NCBI GenBank assembly: GCA_903929195.1
Contig: CAIYTT010000021.1
Location: 1-37,931, forward strand
DNA from: an uncultured Bacteroidota bacterium
GTDB taxonomy: Bacteria; Bacteroidota; Bacteroidia; Chitinophagales; Chitinophagaceae
Length of the DNA: 37,931 nt
Reading direction: 5' to 3'
The notes under the pieces were generated by a model. The model made no database searches. It was not told the origin of the DNA and saw nothing but the letters and a program-made list of their open reading frames with translations. The translations under genes and the position numbers were made by a program. How positions within the stretch are numbered: the first letter of the stretch is position 1; the number at the start of each line of letters is the position of its first letter. Below, in pieces: positions 1 to 6,659 of this stretch.

Positions 1-119
1 TCTGAAAAATAAAGATGAATGATTTGTGCGGGTAGCTGTGTGTCAGTTTTTAGGAGTTATTTTTATAATTACTTATCTTTGTGGAATGCAACATTATCAG
101 TTTACTGCACAAATAGAAC
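1..119 (+). repeat. Left copy of the hicB upstream/5' region
   Basis: These 119 bases are identical, by direct reading, to 1246-1364, which is the promoter region and first codons of the intact hicB. The match stops exactly where the 200-bp repeat at 120 begins. The copy may extend left of the window. Perfect identity suggests a recent duplication or gene conversion. Confidence 0.9.
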
Positions 120-196
120 CCCGTTCTTCCGGATTTTCCGCAGGGAATCCGGAAGTAAGAATGAACTCCTTTTACAAAGGCATTTACTTGACATAG
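86..196 (+). pseudogene. Truncated hicB antitoxin copy
   Basis: The ATG at 86 opens the same first 11 codons as the intact hicB at 1331 (MQHYQFTAQIE). The frame then runs into the repeat at 120 and stops at 194-196 after about 25 unrelated codons. The -7 element TATCTTTG at 74-81 is kept. No hicA follows. I read it as a dead 5' remnant of a second hicBA module; whether the short peptide is made cannot be seen. Confidence 0.8.
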
Positions 197-321
197 ATAA
201 ATAAAATAGCCTAAAGAAAACATAATAGTCAGAATAATAATTCTTTTGAGGGCAAAAAAGAACGGAAAGTTTACTGTGCATTTGCACAATAACTCTCCGT
301 TCTTTCCCAAGAGGTAGTCCC
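120..321. repeat. Dispersed repeat R, copy 1
   Basis: This 202-bp segment matches 1975-2175 in the same orientation at about 90% by eye, with the right-hand ~65 bases identical. It starts with a hairpin (CTTCCGGATT / AATCCGGAAG), contains a minus-strand terminator, and ends with tagtccc, which in the right copy is the 3' end of the tRNA-Gln gene. Partial copies of its left half are at 13646 and 27894. Confidence 0.9.
251..304 (-). terminator. Copy of the tRNA-Gln terminator
   Basis: On the minus strand a long hairpin (AACGGAGAGTT pairing with AACTTTCCGTT, then TTGTGCA with TGCACAG around a short loop) is followed by CTTTTTT. It duplicates the terminator at 2108-2156, but here only seven bases of tRNA lie upstream. 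Confidence 0.7.
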
Positions 322-412
322 ACCTGACATAATATCCAACCGTTTTAAAGTTTTTTCTAATAGGATATACCCATTGAAAAAAATCCTTGCCGAAAAAAAC
401 TTATTGTCAGGT
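322..412. repeat. 91-bp segment with 8-bp terminal inverted repeats
   Basis: acctgaca (322-329) and tgtcaggt (405-412) are perfect inverted repeats bounding an AT-rich segment with inner AATATCC/GGATAT pairing. It abuts the tRNA-derived end of repeat R copy 1 exactly. It could be a miniature insertion or just a hairpin; 8-bp ends can arise by chance and I see no second copy. Confidence 0.3.
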
Positions 413-448
413 ATTGGAGATTAAATTATTTTAAACGCTAAATCCAAG

Positions 449-676
449 TCACCTCTTACTATAATGAGTAATTGTTAGCCCGATTATTTCACCATCCCGA
501 TAACGGTAAAGAATATCATCATCATCTAACTCACTATCGTCAGCAGGGAGGAGCGGCCCAAAATTAACATACATCACATCCGCAGCACTGTCATACTGTA
601 TATGTACATTATCGGCTTTGCTATGCTTTATTGCTTTTACAGCCTGCATAATATCGGGAATGATTATTTCTGCCAT
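449..676 (-). CDS. DUF2283 family protein, probable antitoxin
   Basis: This 75-residue protein has the DUF2283 pattern: a VxIxYDxxADVMYVxFG strand pair (about 24-41), an acidic turn with serine (ADDSELDDDD, 45-54), then a YRDGEIIGLTI strand and a terminal SKR. DUF2283 proteins are small, very acidic and often encoded beside toxin-like genes. The start at 676 overlaps the upstream nuclease-like gene by 13 bases, so the two are surely co-transcribed and probably translationally coupled. The role as antitoxin is inferred from size, charge and context. No membrane or secretion signal is present. Confidence 0.7.
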   Translation of the reverse strand: MAEIIIPDIMQAVKAIKHSKADNVHIQYDSAADVMYVNFGPLLPADDSELDDDDILYRYRDGEIIGLTITHYSKR

Positions 677-966
677 AAGATATGCCTTTTAAATAGTTTT
701 TCTGTTTTACTTGTAATGTAAGATGTCAGTACAAATCCGTCTATGCTTTGTTCTTTATATATTACTACAAGCCATTTTTTTTCATTAAACCTCATTGCTG
801 CCAACAGTTCATCATCGCTTCCTTTAAAGATATACTCAGGTGCGGCAACAGCCAGCAATACATCTTCAAGATGACCTGCCATTTCAGGATGCCGCTCAAC
901 TATGTGAACCCATCGTTCGTCGGGCAATCTTACAACGCCTCCTGAAATGCTACGAGTGGTTAACAT
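664..966 (-). CDS. PBECR-like nuclease-fold protein, probable toxin
   Basis: This 100-residue protein reads LPDERWVHIVERHPEM near the N-terminus, then a helix (LEDVLLAVAAPEYIF) and paired strands ending in LVVIYKE and GFVLTSYIT. The HIxxRHPE helix plus a P-x-x-I and a basic C-terminus resemble the phage Barnase-EndoU-Colicin-RelE-like (PBECR) nucleases; that family call is from memory of the pattern and moderately sure. It is the first gene of a two-gene unit with DUF2283. The ATG at 966 sits five bases after a TATCTTTG -7 element, so the mRNA is probably leaderless. It would act on RNA in the cytoplasm if the fold call is right. Confidence 0.6.
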   Translation of the reverse strand: MLTTRSISGGVVRLPDERWVHIVERHPEMAGHLEDVLLAVAAPEYIFKGSDDELLAAMRFNEKKWLVVIYKEQSIDGFVLTSYITSKTEKLFKRHILWQK

Positions 967-971
967 GTTCT

Positions 972-979
972 CAAAGATA
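972..979 (-). promoter_or_regulatory. -7 element for the nuclease/DUF2283 operon
   Basis: On the minus strand TATCTTTG matches the Bacteroidota -7 consensus TAnnTTTG and lies five bases before the ATG. A second identical element is at 1103-1110. No convincing -33 TTG is seen. Confidence 0.55.
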
Positions 980-1011
980 AACCTTTTTCGTTACAAGAAA
1001 AACTTTCAACC

Positions 1012-1100
1012 TAAAGAAAAATGAGAGCGAAGCGCAGGCTAACGCTCTACGCCCTCATATTGGGATTTAAAGTCTTAAAAAAAACGGTGCAACCTTTTTT
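1012..1100 (-). ncRNA. Candidate short transcript or attenuator upstream of the toxin
   Basis: On the minus strand a -7 element TATCTTTG (1103-1110) is followed within about 45 bases by a hairpin (ATGAGGGCG pairing with CGCTCTCAT, inner AGCG/CGCT; 1021-1058) and then TTTTCTTT. A transcript from that promoter would be about 85 nt and end before the toxin gene's own promoter. It contains no obvious ORF. The rest of 1111-1245 shows nothing I can assign. Confidence 0.4.
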
Positions 1101-1245
1101 GACAAAGATAAATAAACTTCCCCTCCCTGGTTAAATCGTCCATTCTAAACTGCCCTACCTTTCTCCGAGACTTCAATAACCACGTCCATCCCGACGAGTC
1201 GTGACTGAAAATGATTTGCACCCCTAAAATTTCCGTCCTTTGTTG

Positions 1246-1364
1246 TCTGAAAAATAAAGATGAATGATTTGTGCGGGTAGCTGTGTGTCAGTTTTTAGGA
1301 GTTATTTTTATAATTACTTATCTTTGTGGAATGCAACATTATCAGTTTACTGCACAAATAGAAC
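1246..1364 (+). repeat. Right copy of the hicB upstream/5' region
   Basis: This is identical to 1-119. Here the sequence continues into a complete hicB, so this is the intact copy. Confidence 0.9.
1319..1326 (+). promoter_or_regulatory. -7 element of hicBA
   Basis: TATCTTTG fits TAnnTTTG and ends four bases before the hicB ATG, predicting a leaderless mRNA. It decides the start at 1331 rather than the GTG at 1271, which would lie upstream of the promoter. Confidence 0.6.
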
Positions 1365-1558
1365 GAGACAAAGAAGCCGGTGTTTATATAGCTTATGTAC
1401 CTTCTTTGCCCGGCGCTCATACACAAGCAACAAGCCTTGACCAATTAACTATTAATCTTAAAGAGGTGATTGAACTTTGTTTGGAAGAATTAACTAAAGA
1501 AGAATTAGAAACCCTTCCTGAATATGTTGGAGTGCAACAAATACACGTAGAAATATGA
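1331..1558 (+). CDS. hicB: HicB family antitoxin
   Basis: This 75-residue protein has the partial RNase H fold pattern of HicB: an opening strand MQHYQFTAQIE, a second strand GVYIAYVPSLPG, the A-H-T-Q-A-T segment and the helix LDQLTINLKEVIELCLEEL. It neutralises HicA and in known systems also represses its own operon. The start at 1331 follows the -7 element. Its end overlaps hicA by four bases (ATGA), so the pair is translationally coupled, with antitoxin first. The C-terminus is short, without an obvious separate ribbon-helix-helix or HTH domain, so autoregulation is uncertain. Confidence 0.9.
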   Translation: MQHYQFTAQIERDKEAGVYIAYVPSLPGAHTQATSLDQLTINLKEVIELCLEELTKEELETLPEYVGVQQIHVEI

Positions 1559-1788
1559 GCAGGTTATCGCTTACCGATGCTTCCACATTAGAAAAAATCC
1601 TTTTAAAATTGGGATTCTATTTTATTAGGCAAAAGGGAAGTCATAGATTTTATAGGCATCCTGATGGCAGATATACTACCATTCCTCACCATGGTAAAAT
1701 GGATTTAGGTCGCCCATTAATAAATGAAATTTTAAAACAAATTCATCTAACCACAGAGGAATACCAATATTTGTTAAGGGAAGTTTAG
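1555..1788 (+). CDS. hicA: HicA family mRNA interferase toxin
   Basis: This 77-residue protein is a double-stranded RNA-binding-fold HicA toxin. The hallmark G-S-H-R-F-Y-R-H (28-35) includes the likely catalytic His30, preceded by the helix LEKILLKLGF and followed by TTIPHHGK and the C-terminal helix INEILKQIHLT. HicA cleaves mRNA in the cytoplasm when free of HicB. It overlaps hicB by four bases. All expected parts are present and the length is normal, so the pair looks functional. Confidence 0.93.
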   Translation: MSRLSLTDASTLEKILLKLGFYFIRQKGSHRFYRHPDGRYTTIPHHGKMDLGRPLINEILKQIHLTTEEYQYLLREV

Positions 1789-1804
1789 GTTCTTCTATTA
1801 GAAT

Positions 1805-1960
1805 TTAATTTTCCCACATGATGCAAAGGCTTGCACGTCCTATTTGGTCATTTGCATAACGTGGAATCCCTTTATTGCCTTTAAGAAGACAATAAACTTT
1901 CTGATTAGCAGCAAAAGCTTTCTTATAAACTTCGAGATTTTGGTAGGAGAATATCGTCAT
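1805..1960 (-). pseudogene. Truncated four-helix-bundle (23S rRNA IVP-like) protein
   Basis: The minus strand encodes 51 residues beginning MTIFSYQNLEVYKKAF and continuing VYCLLKG...IPRYANDQIGRASLCI, which is the N-terminal half of the small four-helix-bundle family linked to 23S rRNA intervening sequences (pattern F..LEV...A......VY....FP......DQI.RA..SI..NIAEG). The frame stops just where the conserved NIAEG should follow, so roughly the second half of the usual ~115-120 residues is lost. Repeat R copy 2 lies directly upstream and could supply a promoter. The family match is strong; function is presumably lost. Confidence 0.65.
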
Positions 1961-2046
1961 TTCTATTTAGACAGCCCGTTCTTCCAGATTTTCCGTAGGG
2001 AATCCAGAAGTAAGAATAAACTCCTTCTACGAAGGCATTTACTTGA

Positions 2047-2054
2047 CAAAGCTA
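2047..2054 (-). promoter_or_regulatory. Promoter-like -7 element inside repeat R
   Basis: On the minus strand TAGCTTTG fits TAnnTTTG and could drive the truncated four-helix-bundle gene at 1960. The same motif occurs in the R copy at 13765-13772 and is mutated in copy 1. Confidence 0.35.
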
Positions 2055-2107
2055 AATGAAATAGCCTAAAAATAACATAATATTCAGAATGATAATACCT
2101 TTGGGGG

Positions 2108-2156
2108 CAAAAAAAACGGAAAGTTTACTGTGCATTTGCACAATAACTCTCCGTTC
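2108..2156 (-). terminator. Rho-independent terminator of tRNA-Gln
   Basis: On the minus strand, AACGGAGAGTT pairs with AACTTTCCGTT and an inner TTGTGCA/TGCACAG stem closes the loop, followed by eight T residues. It lies 13 bases past the tRNA 3' end. Confidence 0.75.
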
Positions 2157-2168
2157 TTTCCCAAGAGG

Positions 2169-2239
2169 TAGTCCCGGCTGGATTCGAACCAGAACAAACA
2201 GTACCAAAAACTGTTGTGCTACCGTTACACCACAGGACT
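2169..2239 (-). tRNA. tRNA-Gln (anticodon TTG)
   Basis: On the minus strand the acceptor stem AGTCCTG/CGGGACT (one G-T pair), T8, a D arm with GTAACGGT, an anticodon stem ACAGT/ACTGT with loop TTTTGGT (anticodon TTG), and a T arm around TTCGAAT form a 71-nt tRNA. The discriminator is A and the following bases are CCT, so the 3' CCA is not encoded. A terminator follows. The 3' end is duplicated at 315-321. Confidence 0.93.
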
Positions 2240-2387
2240 ATCGGTGTATTTTGGGAGTGCAAAAGTAATTATTGTTTTCTAATCTCCAAAATATTTTTTC
2301 AAAATGTTTTCCACATATTGTTGATAATATATTTTATTATCTGTTCCGGTTTTTAGAATTACAATACAAAGATTCACCTTTTTAGCT

Positions 2388-2395
2388 TAGGTTTG
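2388..2395 (+). promoter_or_regulatory. -7 element of the mrdA-rodA operon
   Basis: TAGGTTTG fits TAnnTTTG, 32 bases before the mrdA ATG. The stretch 2240-2427 contains nothing else recognisable. Confidence 0.4.
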
Positions 2396-2427
2396 CACTG
2401 CATTCCTATATTTTAAGGGAAATACTT

Positions 2428-4446
2428 ATGTCTTCTGCGGCTAATCCGCGTTCTTTTATCATTATATTTATATTTATAGGCGCTGCGTCTATAATATTGG
2501 TACGTTTATTCTTTCTTCAGAATTTTGAACCTAAATACAAAATTCTGGCTAATGACATAGCCATTTATAAAAAGGTAGTTTACCCGCCTCGGGGTATTAT
2601 ATTAGACCGTAAAGGAAAAAAAATGCTATCTAATACCTTGGTTTACGATTTAATGGTTACCCCAAAAAATATAATAAAATTAGATACGAATCAGTTTTGC
2701 AGTTCTTTAGATATTGATAAACCTACTTTTATTTCTATTATGAAACGGGTAAGCTTACAAAACATAGATGTGCGTCAAAGTCCGTTTATGGAGCAGCTAA
2801 GCCAAGAGCAAACGGCAAAATTTCAAGAAAATGCCTATATGTTTTCCGGCTTCGAATTGGTGGAACGTAACATAAGAGAATATCAAAATGAGTGTGCCGG
2901 TATTGTATTAGGTTACATAGGTGAGGTATCGCCGGAGATGCTAAAGAAATCACGCTATTCGTCGTATAGGCAAGGCGACTATGCGGGGCTTAGTGGTATG
3001 GAGCTGCAATATGAAGAGGTATTGCGTGGGCAACGTGGAGTACACTATTTAGAAAGAGATAAATTTAATCGCCCCCGCGACCCCTATCGGGGAGGCATGC
3101 TGGATAGTATGGAAGTATCGGGCAAGTCGTTAGAGTTGTATTTGGATGCCGATTTGCAAGCTTATGCCGAGAAATTGATGCAAAATAAAATTGGCAGTGT
3201 TGTTGCAATAGACCCTAAGACCGGTGGCATATTAGCAATGGTAAGCAGCCCTACTTATAATCCTAATTTGTTGCGGGGTAGGGAGCGGGCTAAGAATTAT
3301 TCGCAGCTATACCGCGATGCAACCCGCCCTTTATTTAACCGTGCCATACAGGCTACCTATCAGCCGGGTTCTACAATTAAACCTATGACGGGTTTGGTGG
3401 CATTAAGTGTGGGTGCTATTACACCGTCTTTCGGGTTGGGTTGTGCAGGAGGGTATAATTTTTGTGGCAGGCACATAGCATGCGAGCATAGCGATGCAGG
3501 ACATGCATCTAATTTCCGTTTAGCCTTGGCTCATTCGTGTAATTCCTATTTTTGTCATATTTTTAGGCTTACAGTCGATTCAAAGAAATTTGATGATGTA
3601 AAAGTGGGCTTACAAGCTTGGCACGATTATTTTTACGCATTTGGCTATGGGCATCCTACCGGAGTAGATATTCCATTTGAGGGCAAGGGATTATTGCCCG
3701 ATTCTGCCTACTATAATGAGCGGTATAATAATGTATGGAATTCTTGTACAGTAGTATTTGTAGGTATGGGGCAGGGCGAGCTTGCACTTACACCATTGCA
3801 AATGGCAAACGGTATGTGTATTGTTGCTAATAAAGGTTATTATTATACACCCCATTTTGTAAAGTCTATTGGTGGCAATGCTAACGATGCGATACTGGCA
3901 AAATATAAATTAAAGAAAACAGTATTAAATGTGCCTGATTCTACCTTTAATATTGTGCAGCAAGCTATGCAAGATGTGGTAGAAAGTGGCACGGCAGCAG
4001 GTGTAAAGTTAGACGGTGTAAGTATATGTGCTAAAACAGGAACAGCAGAAAATAAGGCGGTTGTAAATGGCAATGTTATTAAAATGCAGAATCATTCCAT
4101 GTTCGTTGCATTTGCACCGCGCGAAAATCCACAAATTGCAATTGCCGTAGTTATTGAAAACGCAGGTTATGGTGCTACATGGGCAGGCCCAATAGCAAGT
4201 TTGATGATAGAAAAATATTTAAAAGATTCCATATCTACCAAAAGGCAAGCAATGGAAGAAAAAATGTTTGATGCACATTTGGTAAACAAATATGTTTACA
4301 CAATTGATTCTGTAAGCAGAATACATGATGCTGAGAATGATAAATTAAGAAGGGAAAGAAGGCGTGTTGCCGATAGTACAGGTAAGGTAATGGATTCTAT
4401 GAAGATGTATAAATGGGTAGATTATTTAAGACAAGAAAAGAACTAA
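2428..4446 (+). CDS. mrdA: Penicillin-binding protein 2 (elongation transpeptidase)
   Basis: This 672-residue class B PBP has one N-terminal membrane anchor (about 9-30), a dimerisation domain starting at YPPRGIILDRKG, and a transpeptidase domain with all three active-site motifs: S315-T-I-K318, S370-C-N372 and K536-T-G538. It cross-links peptidoglycan during side-wall growth with RodA, acting in the periplasm. The start at 2428 gives the expected short cytoplasmic tail. rodA follows after nine bases. mreB, mreC and mreD, which often precede mrdA, are absent here; a tRNA lies upstream instead. A charged C-terminal tail (about 620-672) extends past the domain. Confidence 0.95.
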   Translation: MSSAANPRSFIIIFIFIGAASIILVRLFFLQNFEPKYKILANDIAIYKKVVYPPRGIILDRKGKKMLSNTLVYDLMVTPKNIIKLDTNQFCSSLDIDKPTFISIMKRVSLQNIDVRQSPFMEQLSQEQTAKFQENAYMFSGFELVERNIREYQNECAGIVLGYIGEVSPEMLKKSRYSSYRQGDYAGLSGMELQYEEVLRGQRGVHYLERDKFNRPRDPYRGGMLDSMEVSGKSLELYLDADLQAYAEKLMQNKIGSVVAIDPKTGGILAMVSSPTYNPNLLRGRERAKNYSQLYRDATRPLFNRAIQATYQPGSTIKPMTGLVALSVGAITPSFGLGCAGGYNFCGRHIACEHSDAGHASNFRLALAHSCNSYFCHIFRLTVDSKKFDDVKVGLQAWHDYFYAFGYGHPTGVDIPFEGKGLLPDSAYYNERYNNVWNSCTVVFVGMGQGELALTPLQMANGMCIVANKGYYYTPHFVKSIGGNANDAILAKYKLKKTVLNVPDSTFNIVQQAMQDVVESGTAAGVKLDGVSICAKTGTAENKAVVNGNVIKMQNHSMFVAFAPRENPQIAIAVVIENAGYGATWAGPIASLMIEKYLKDSISTKRQAMEEKMFDAHLVNKYVYTIDSVSRIHDAENDKLRRERRRVADSTGKVMDSMKMYKWVDYLRQEKN

Positions 4447-4455
4447 AATAAGAAT

Positions 4456-5778
4456 ATGAGCTTTGTAAAAAAACCTTTATTTTTAAGAATAGACGGCATA
4501 ATAATATTATTATATGTTATGCTGGTAACTATAGGTTTGCTTGCAGTCTATTCGGTAGAATACCGTTCTACCGACCCTACTTTTTTTATGATGAATAAAA
4601 GTTACATGAAGCAATTAATATGGTTCGGCTATGCACTCATAATTGGCATGTTGATATTAATGACTGATAGTAAGTTCTTTTCGTCTTTTGCATTTCTTTT
4701 TTATACAGCAGGTTTATTTATATTGCTAATAACCATTTTTGCCGGGGTACAAGTAAAGGGTTCACGGTCGTGGTTAGGTATCGGTTCTTTTCGGTTTCAG
4801 CCTGCAGAAGTATGTAAGTTATTTACGGCACTGGCACTTTCAAAATACTTGTCTATGCCCGAAACTAATTTTAAAAAATTAAGAAGTAGACTCATAGCTT
4901 TTGTAATAATACAATTACCGGTAATATTTATTTTAGCTCAAAAGGAAACAGGGTTGGCATTGGTCTATTATTGTTTTATATTAGCAATGTATAGAGAAGG
5001 ATTGCCAAATACCATTTTAGTAATTGTTTTTGCAACGGTACTATTAGTATTAGGTACCTTATTGATAGAAAAAACAACTATATTTTTTATTCTAACAGGG
5101 TTGGCATTTTTAATAGGCATTATTATTAGAGACACTCTTAGTAAAAAAATATCTTCGTGGGTAGTATTAGTAGGCTGTTGGTTAATATGTATCGGCTTTT
5201 CACAGTTTGCAGTGCCATTTGCATTTAAGCATGTATTGCAGAAACACCATATTCAGCGTATTTATTCTATGATAGGCAAGGAAGTGCCAAATGAATATGA
5301 TAATACTACTGCAACCGGCGATGACAAAAAAGAAAACAGTTCAGATTATAACGTATTGCAATCTAAGATAGCAATCGGTTCGGGTGGGTTTTATGGTAAA
5401 GGCTATTTAAACGGCACATCTACAAAAAATCAATTTGTGCCGGAGCAAAGTACCGATTTTATATTCTGTGCCATAGGGGAGCAATTCGGATTTGTGGGTA
5501 GTTTTATTTTGGTATTGTTATATATATCTTTATTAATGCGTATTGTTTTTGTTGCAGAAAGGCAACGCTCCTCTTTTTCAAGAATATTTGCCTATTGTGT
5601 AGCATCTATTTTATTTTTTCATTTTGCAGTTAATATATCCATGACAATAGGCTTAGCCCCTGTTATTGGTATTACACTCCCTTTTTTAAGTTATGGAGGT
5701 TCTTCGTTAGTATCTTTTAGCATACTTATATTTATTTTAATAAGGCTTGATGCCGACAGACAAGTATTGATTAGATAA
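4456..5778 (+). CDS. rodA: Peptidoglycan glycosyltransferase RodA (SEDS family)
   Basis: This 440-residue protein has about ten membrane helices and is the SEDS glycan polymerase partner of PBP2. Family signatures are the QPAEVCK segment after TM3, the IAIGSGGFYGKG loop, PEQSTDFIF with the conserved acidic residue D334, and LPFLSYGGSSL near the end. It polymerises lipid II at the outer face of the inner membrane. The loop around 270-305 is longer and charged (EVPNEYDNTTATGDDKKE), which is common in this phylum. It sits between mrdA and an MBL hydrolase with 9- and 10-base gaps, so the three form one operon. Confidence 0.95.
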   Translation: MSFVKKPLFLRIDGIIILLYVMLVTIGLLAVYSVEYRSTDPTFFMMNKSYMKQLIWFGYALIIGMLILMTDSKFFSSFAFLFYTAGLFILLITIFAGVQVKGSRSWLGIGSFRFQPAEVCKLFTALALSKYLSMPETNFKKLRSRLIAFVIIQLPVIFILAQKETGLALVYYCFILAMYREGLPNTILVIVFATVLLVLGTLLIEKTTIFFILTGLAFLIGIIIRDTLSKKISSWVVLVGCWLICIGFSQFAVPFAFKHVLQKHHIQRIYSMIGKEVPNEYDNTTATGDDKKENSSDYNVLQSKIAIGSGGFYGKGYLNGTSTKNQFVPEQSTDFIFCAIGEQFGFVGSFILVLLYISLLMRIVFVAERQRSSFSRIFAYCVASILFFHFAVNISMTIGLAPVIGITLPFLSYGGSSLVSFSILIFILIRLDADRQVLIR

Positions 5779-5788
5779 GAAAAAATAC

Positions 5789-6538
5789 ATGGCAAAAATA
5801 TATCCGTTATCCGAGGGACAATTTACAGTAGGACATGATAAACAATTTATAAGATTTAATGCAGAAAAGGAAGAACTGACTGCCAGAAGTATTGGTTCGC
5901 TTCATGTAGATGTGCAACCATTTGTAGTAATTACGGATAGGGATATTTTATTGTTTGATACCGGTTTAGGGTTTGCGAATGATGATAAGTTATTGCAAAT
6001 ACATCAAAATTTATTTGATATAGGTATTGCACCCGAAACGGTAACAAAAGTATTATTGTCTCATTTACATAAAGACCATGCAGGTGGTATTGTTTTTAAA
6101 GATGAAGATGGAATAATAAAGCCCTCTTTTTGTAATGCAGATTATTATATTTATCGCAAAGAAGCAGATTATGCATTGAAGACAGGATTGCCTTCTTATG
6201 TACCTGAAGAAATAGAAGCATTATTGTTATCTAACCAAGTAAAATGCTTAGATGCTGAAGAAGGGTTTATAGATAACTATATACATTATAGTCATTCAGG
6301 TGCTCATTGCCCCGAACATATTGTTTTTTTAATTAATGATGGAGTAGATAAAGTGTTTTATGGAGGCGATGAGGCTCCTCAATTAAAACAAATGCTTATA
6401 AGATATATTGCAAAATACGATTTTGACGGTAAAAAAGCAATGCAATTAAGAGAACAATATGCAGAACGTGGAAAAAAAGAAGCTTGGCAATTTTTATTTT
6501 ATCATGATTACAAAACGCCTATTTCTAAAATAAATTAA
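5789..6538 (+). CDS. MBL-fold metallohydrolase
   Basis: This 249-residue cytoplasmic protein has the metallo-beta-lactamase fold: LLFDTGLG (54-61), the metal motif H92-L-H94-K-D96-H97, a downstream His in SGAH (H173 the likely ligand) and the bridging Asp in GGDEA (D194). The layout is like glyoxalase II/lactonase-type hydrolases; the substrate cannot be told. No signal peptide is seen. It follows rodA by ten bases, so it is expressed with the cell-wall pair, but the function need not be related. Confidence 0.85.
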   Translation: MAKIYPLSEGQFTVGHDKQFIRFNAEKEELTARSIGSLHVDVQPFVVITDRDILLFDTGLGFANDDKLLQIHQNLFDIGIAPETVTKVLLSHLHKDHAGGIVFKDEDGIIKPSFCNADYYIYRKEADYALKTGLPSYVPEEIEALLLSNQVKCLDAEEGFIDNYIHYSHSGAHCPEHIVFLINDGVDKVFYGGDEAPQLKQMLIRYIAKYDFDGKKAMQLREQYAERGKKEAWQFLFYHDYKTPISKIN

Positions 6539-6636
6539 ATTTGGCAAAATAGTATGTATATAGAGTAATTTTGATGTTTATAAAATTCAATGAAGTAATA
6601 AAATGCAATAATGACCTAAATTATGCGTTTAATTTT

Positions 6637-6644
6637 TATTTTTG
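6637..6644 (+). promoter_or_regulatory. -7 element of porZ
   Basis: TATTTTTG fits TAnnTTTG, 15 bases before the porZ ATG. Confidence 0.5.
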
Positions 6645-6659
6645 ACACCATAAGAAAAT

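Larger units (their letters stand above)
1975..2175. repeat. Dispersed repeat R, copy 2, ending inside tRNA-Gln
   Basis: This is the partner of 120-321. Its last seven bases (2169-2175) are the discriminator and 3' acceptor bases of tRNA-Gln, so the duplication boundary lies inside the tRNA gene. The hairpin arms near 1979-2005 are less perfect here (two mismatches) than in copy 1. Confidence 0.9.

Noticed and set aside
102-323. Minus-strand frame in repeat R whose peptide recurs (LPDSLRKIRKNG) in a frame at 13612-13827
   Set aside because: The similarity is just the translated repeat hairpin. Frames differ in length and ends between copies, with no promoter-start logic.
120-2175. Repeat R hairpins as integron attC sites
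   Set aside because: There is no integron integrase and no recognisable core-site pair with the expected spacing, and the right border is a tRNA end with a terminator.
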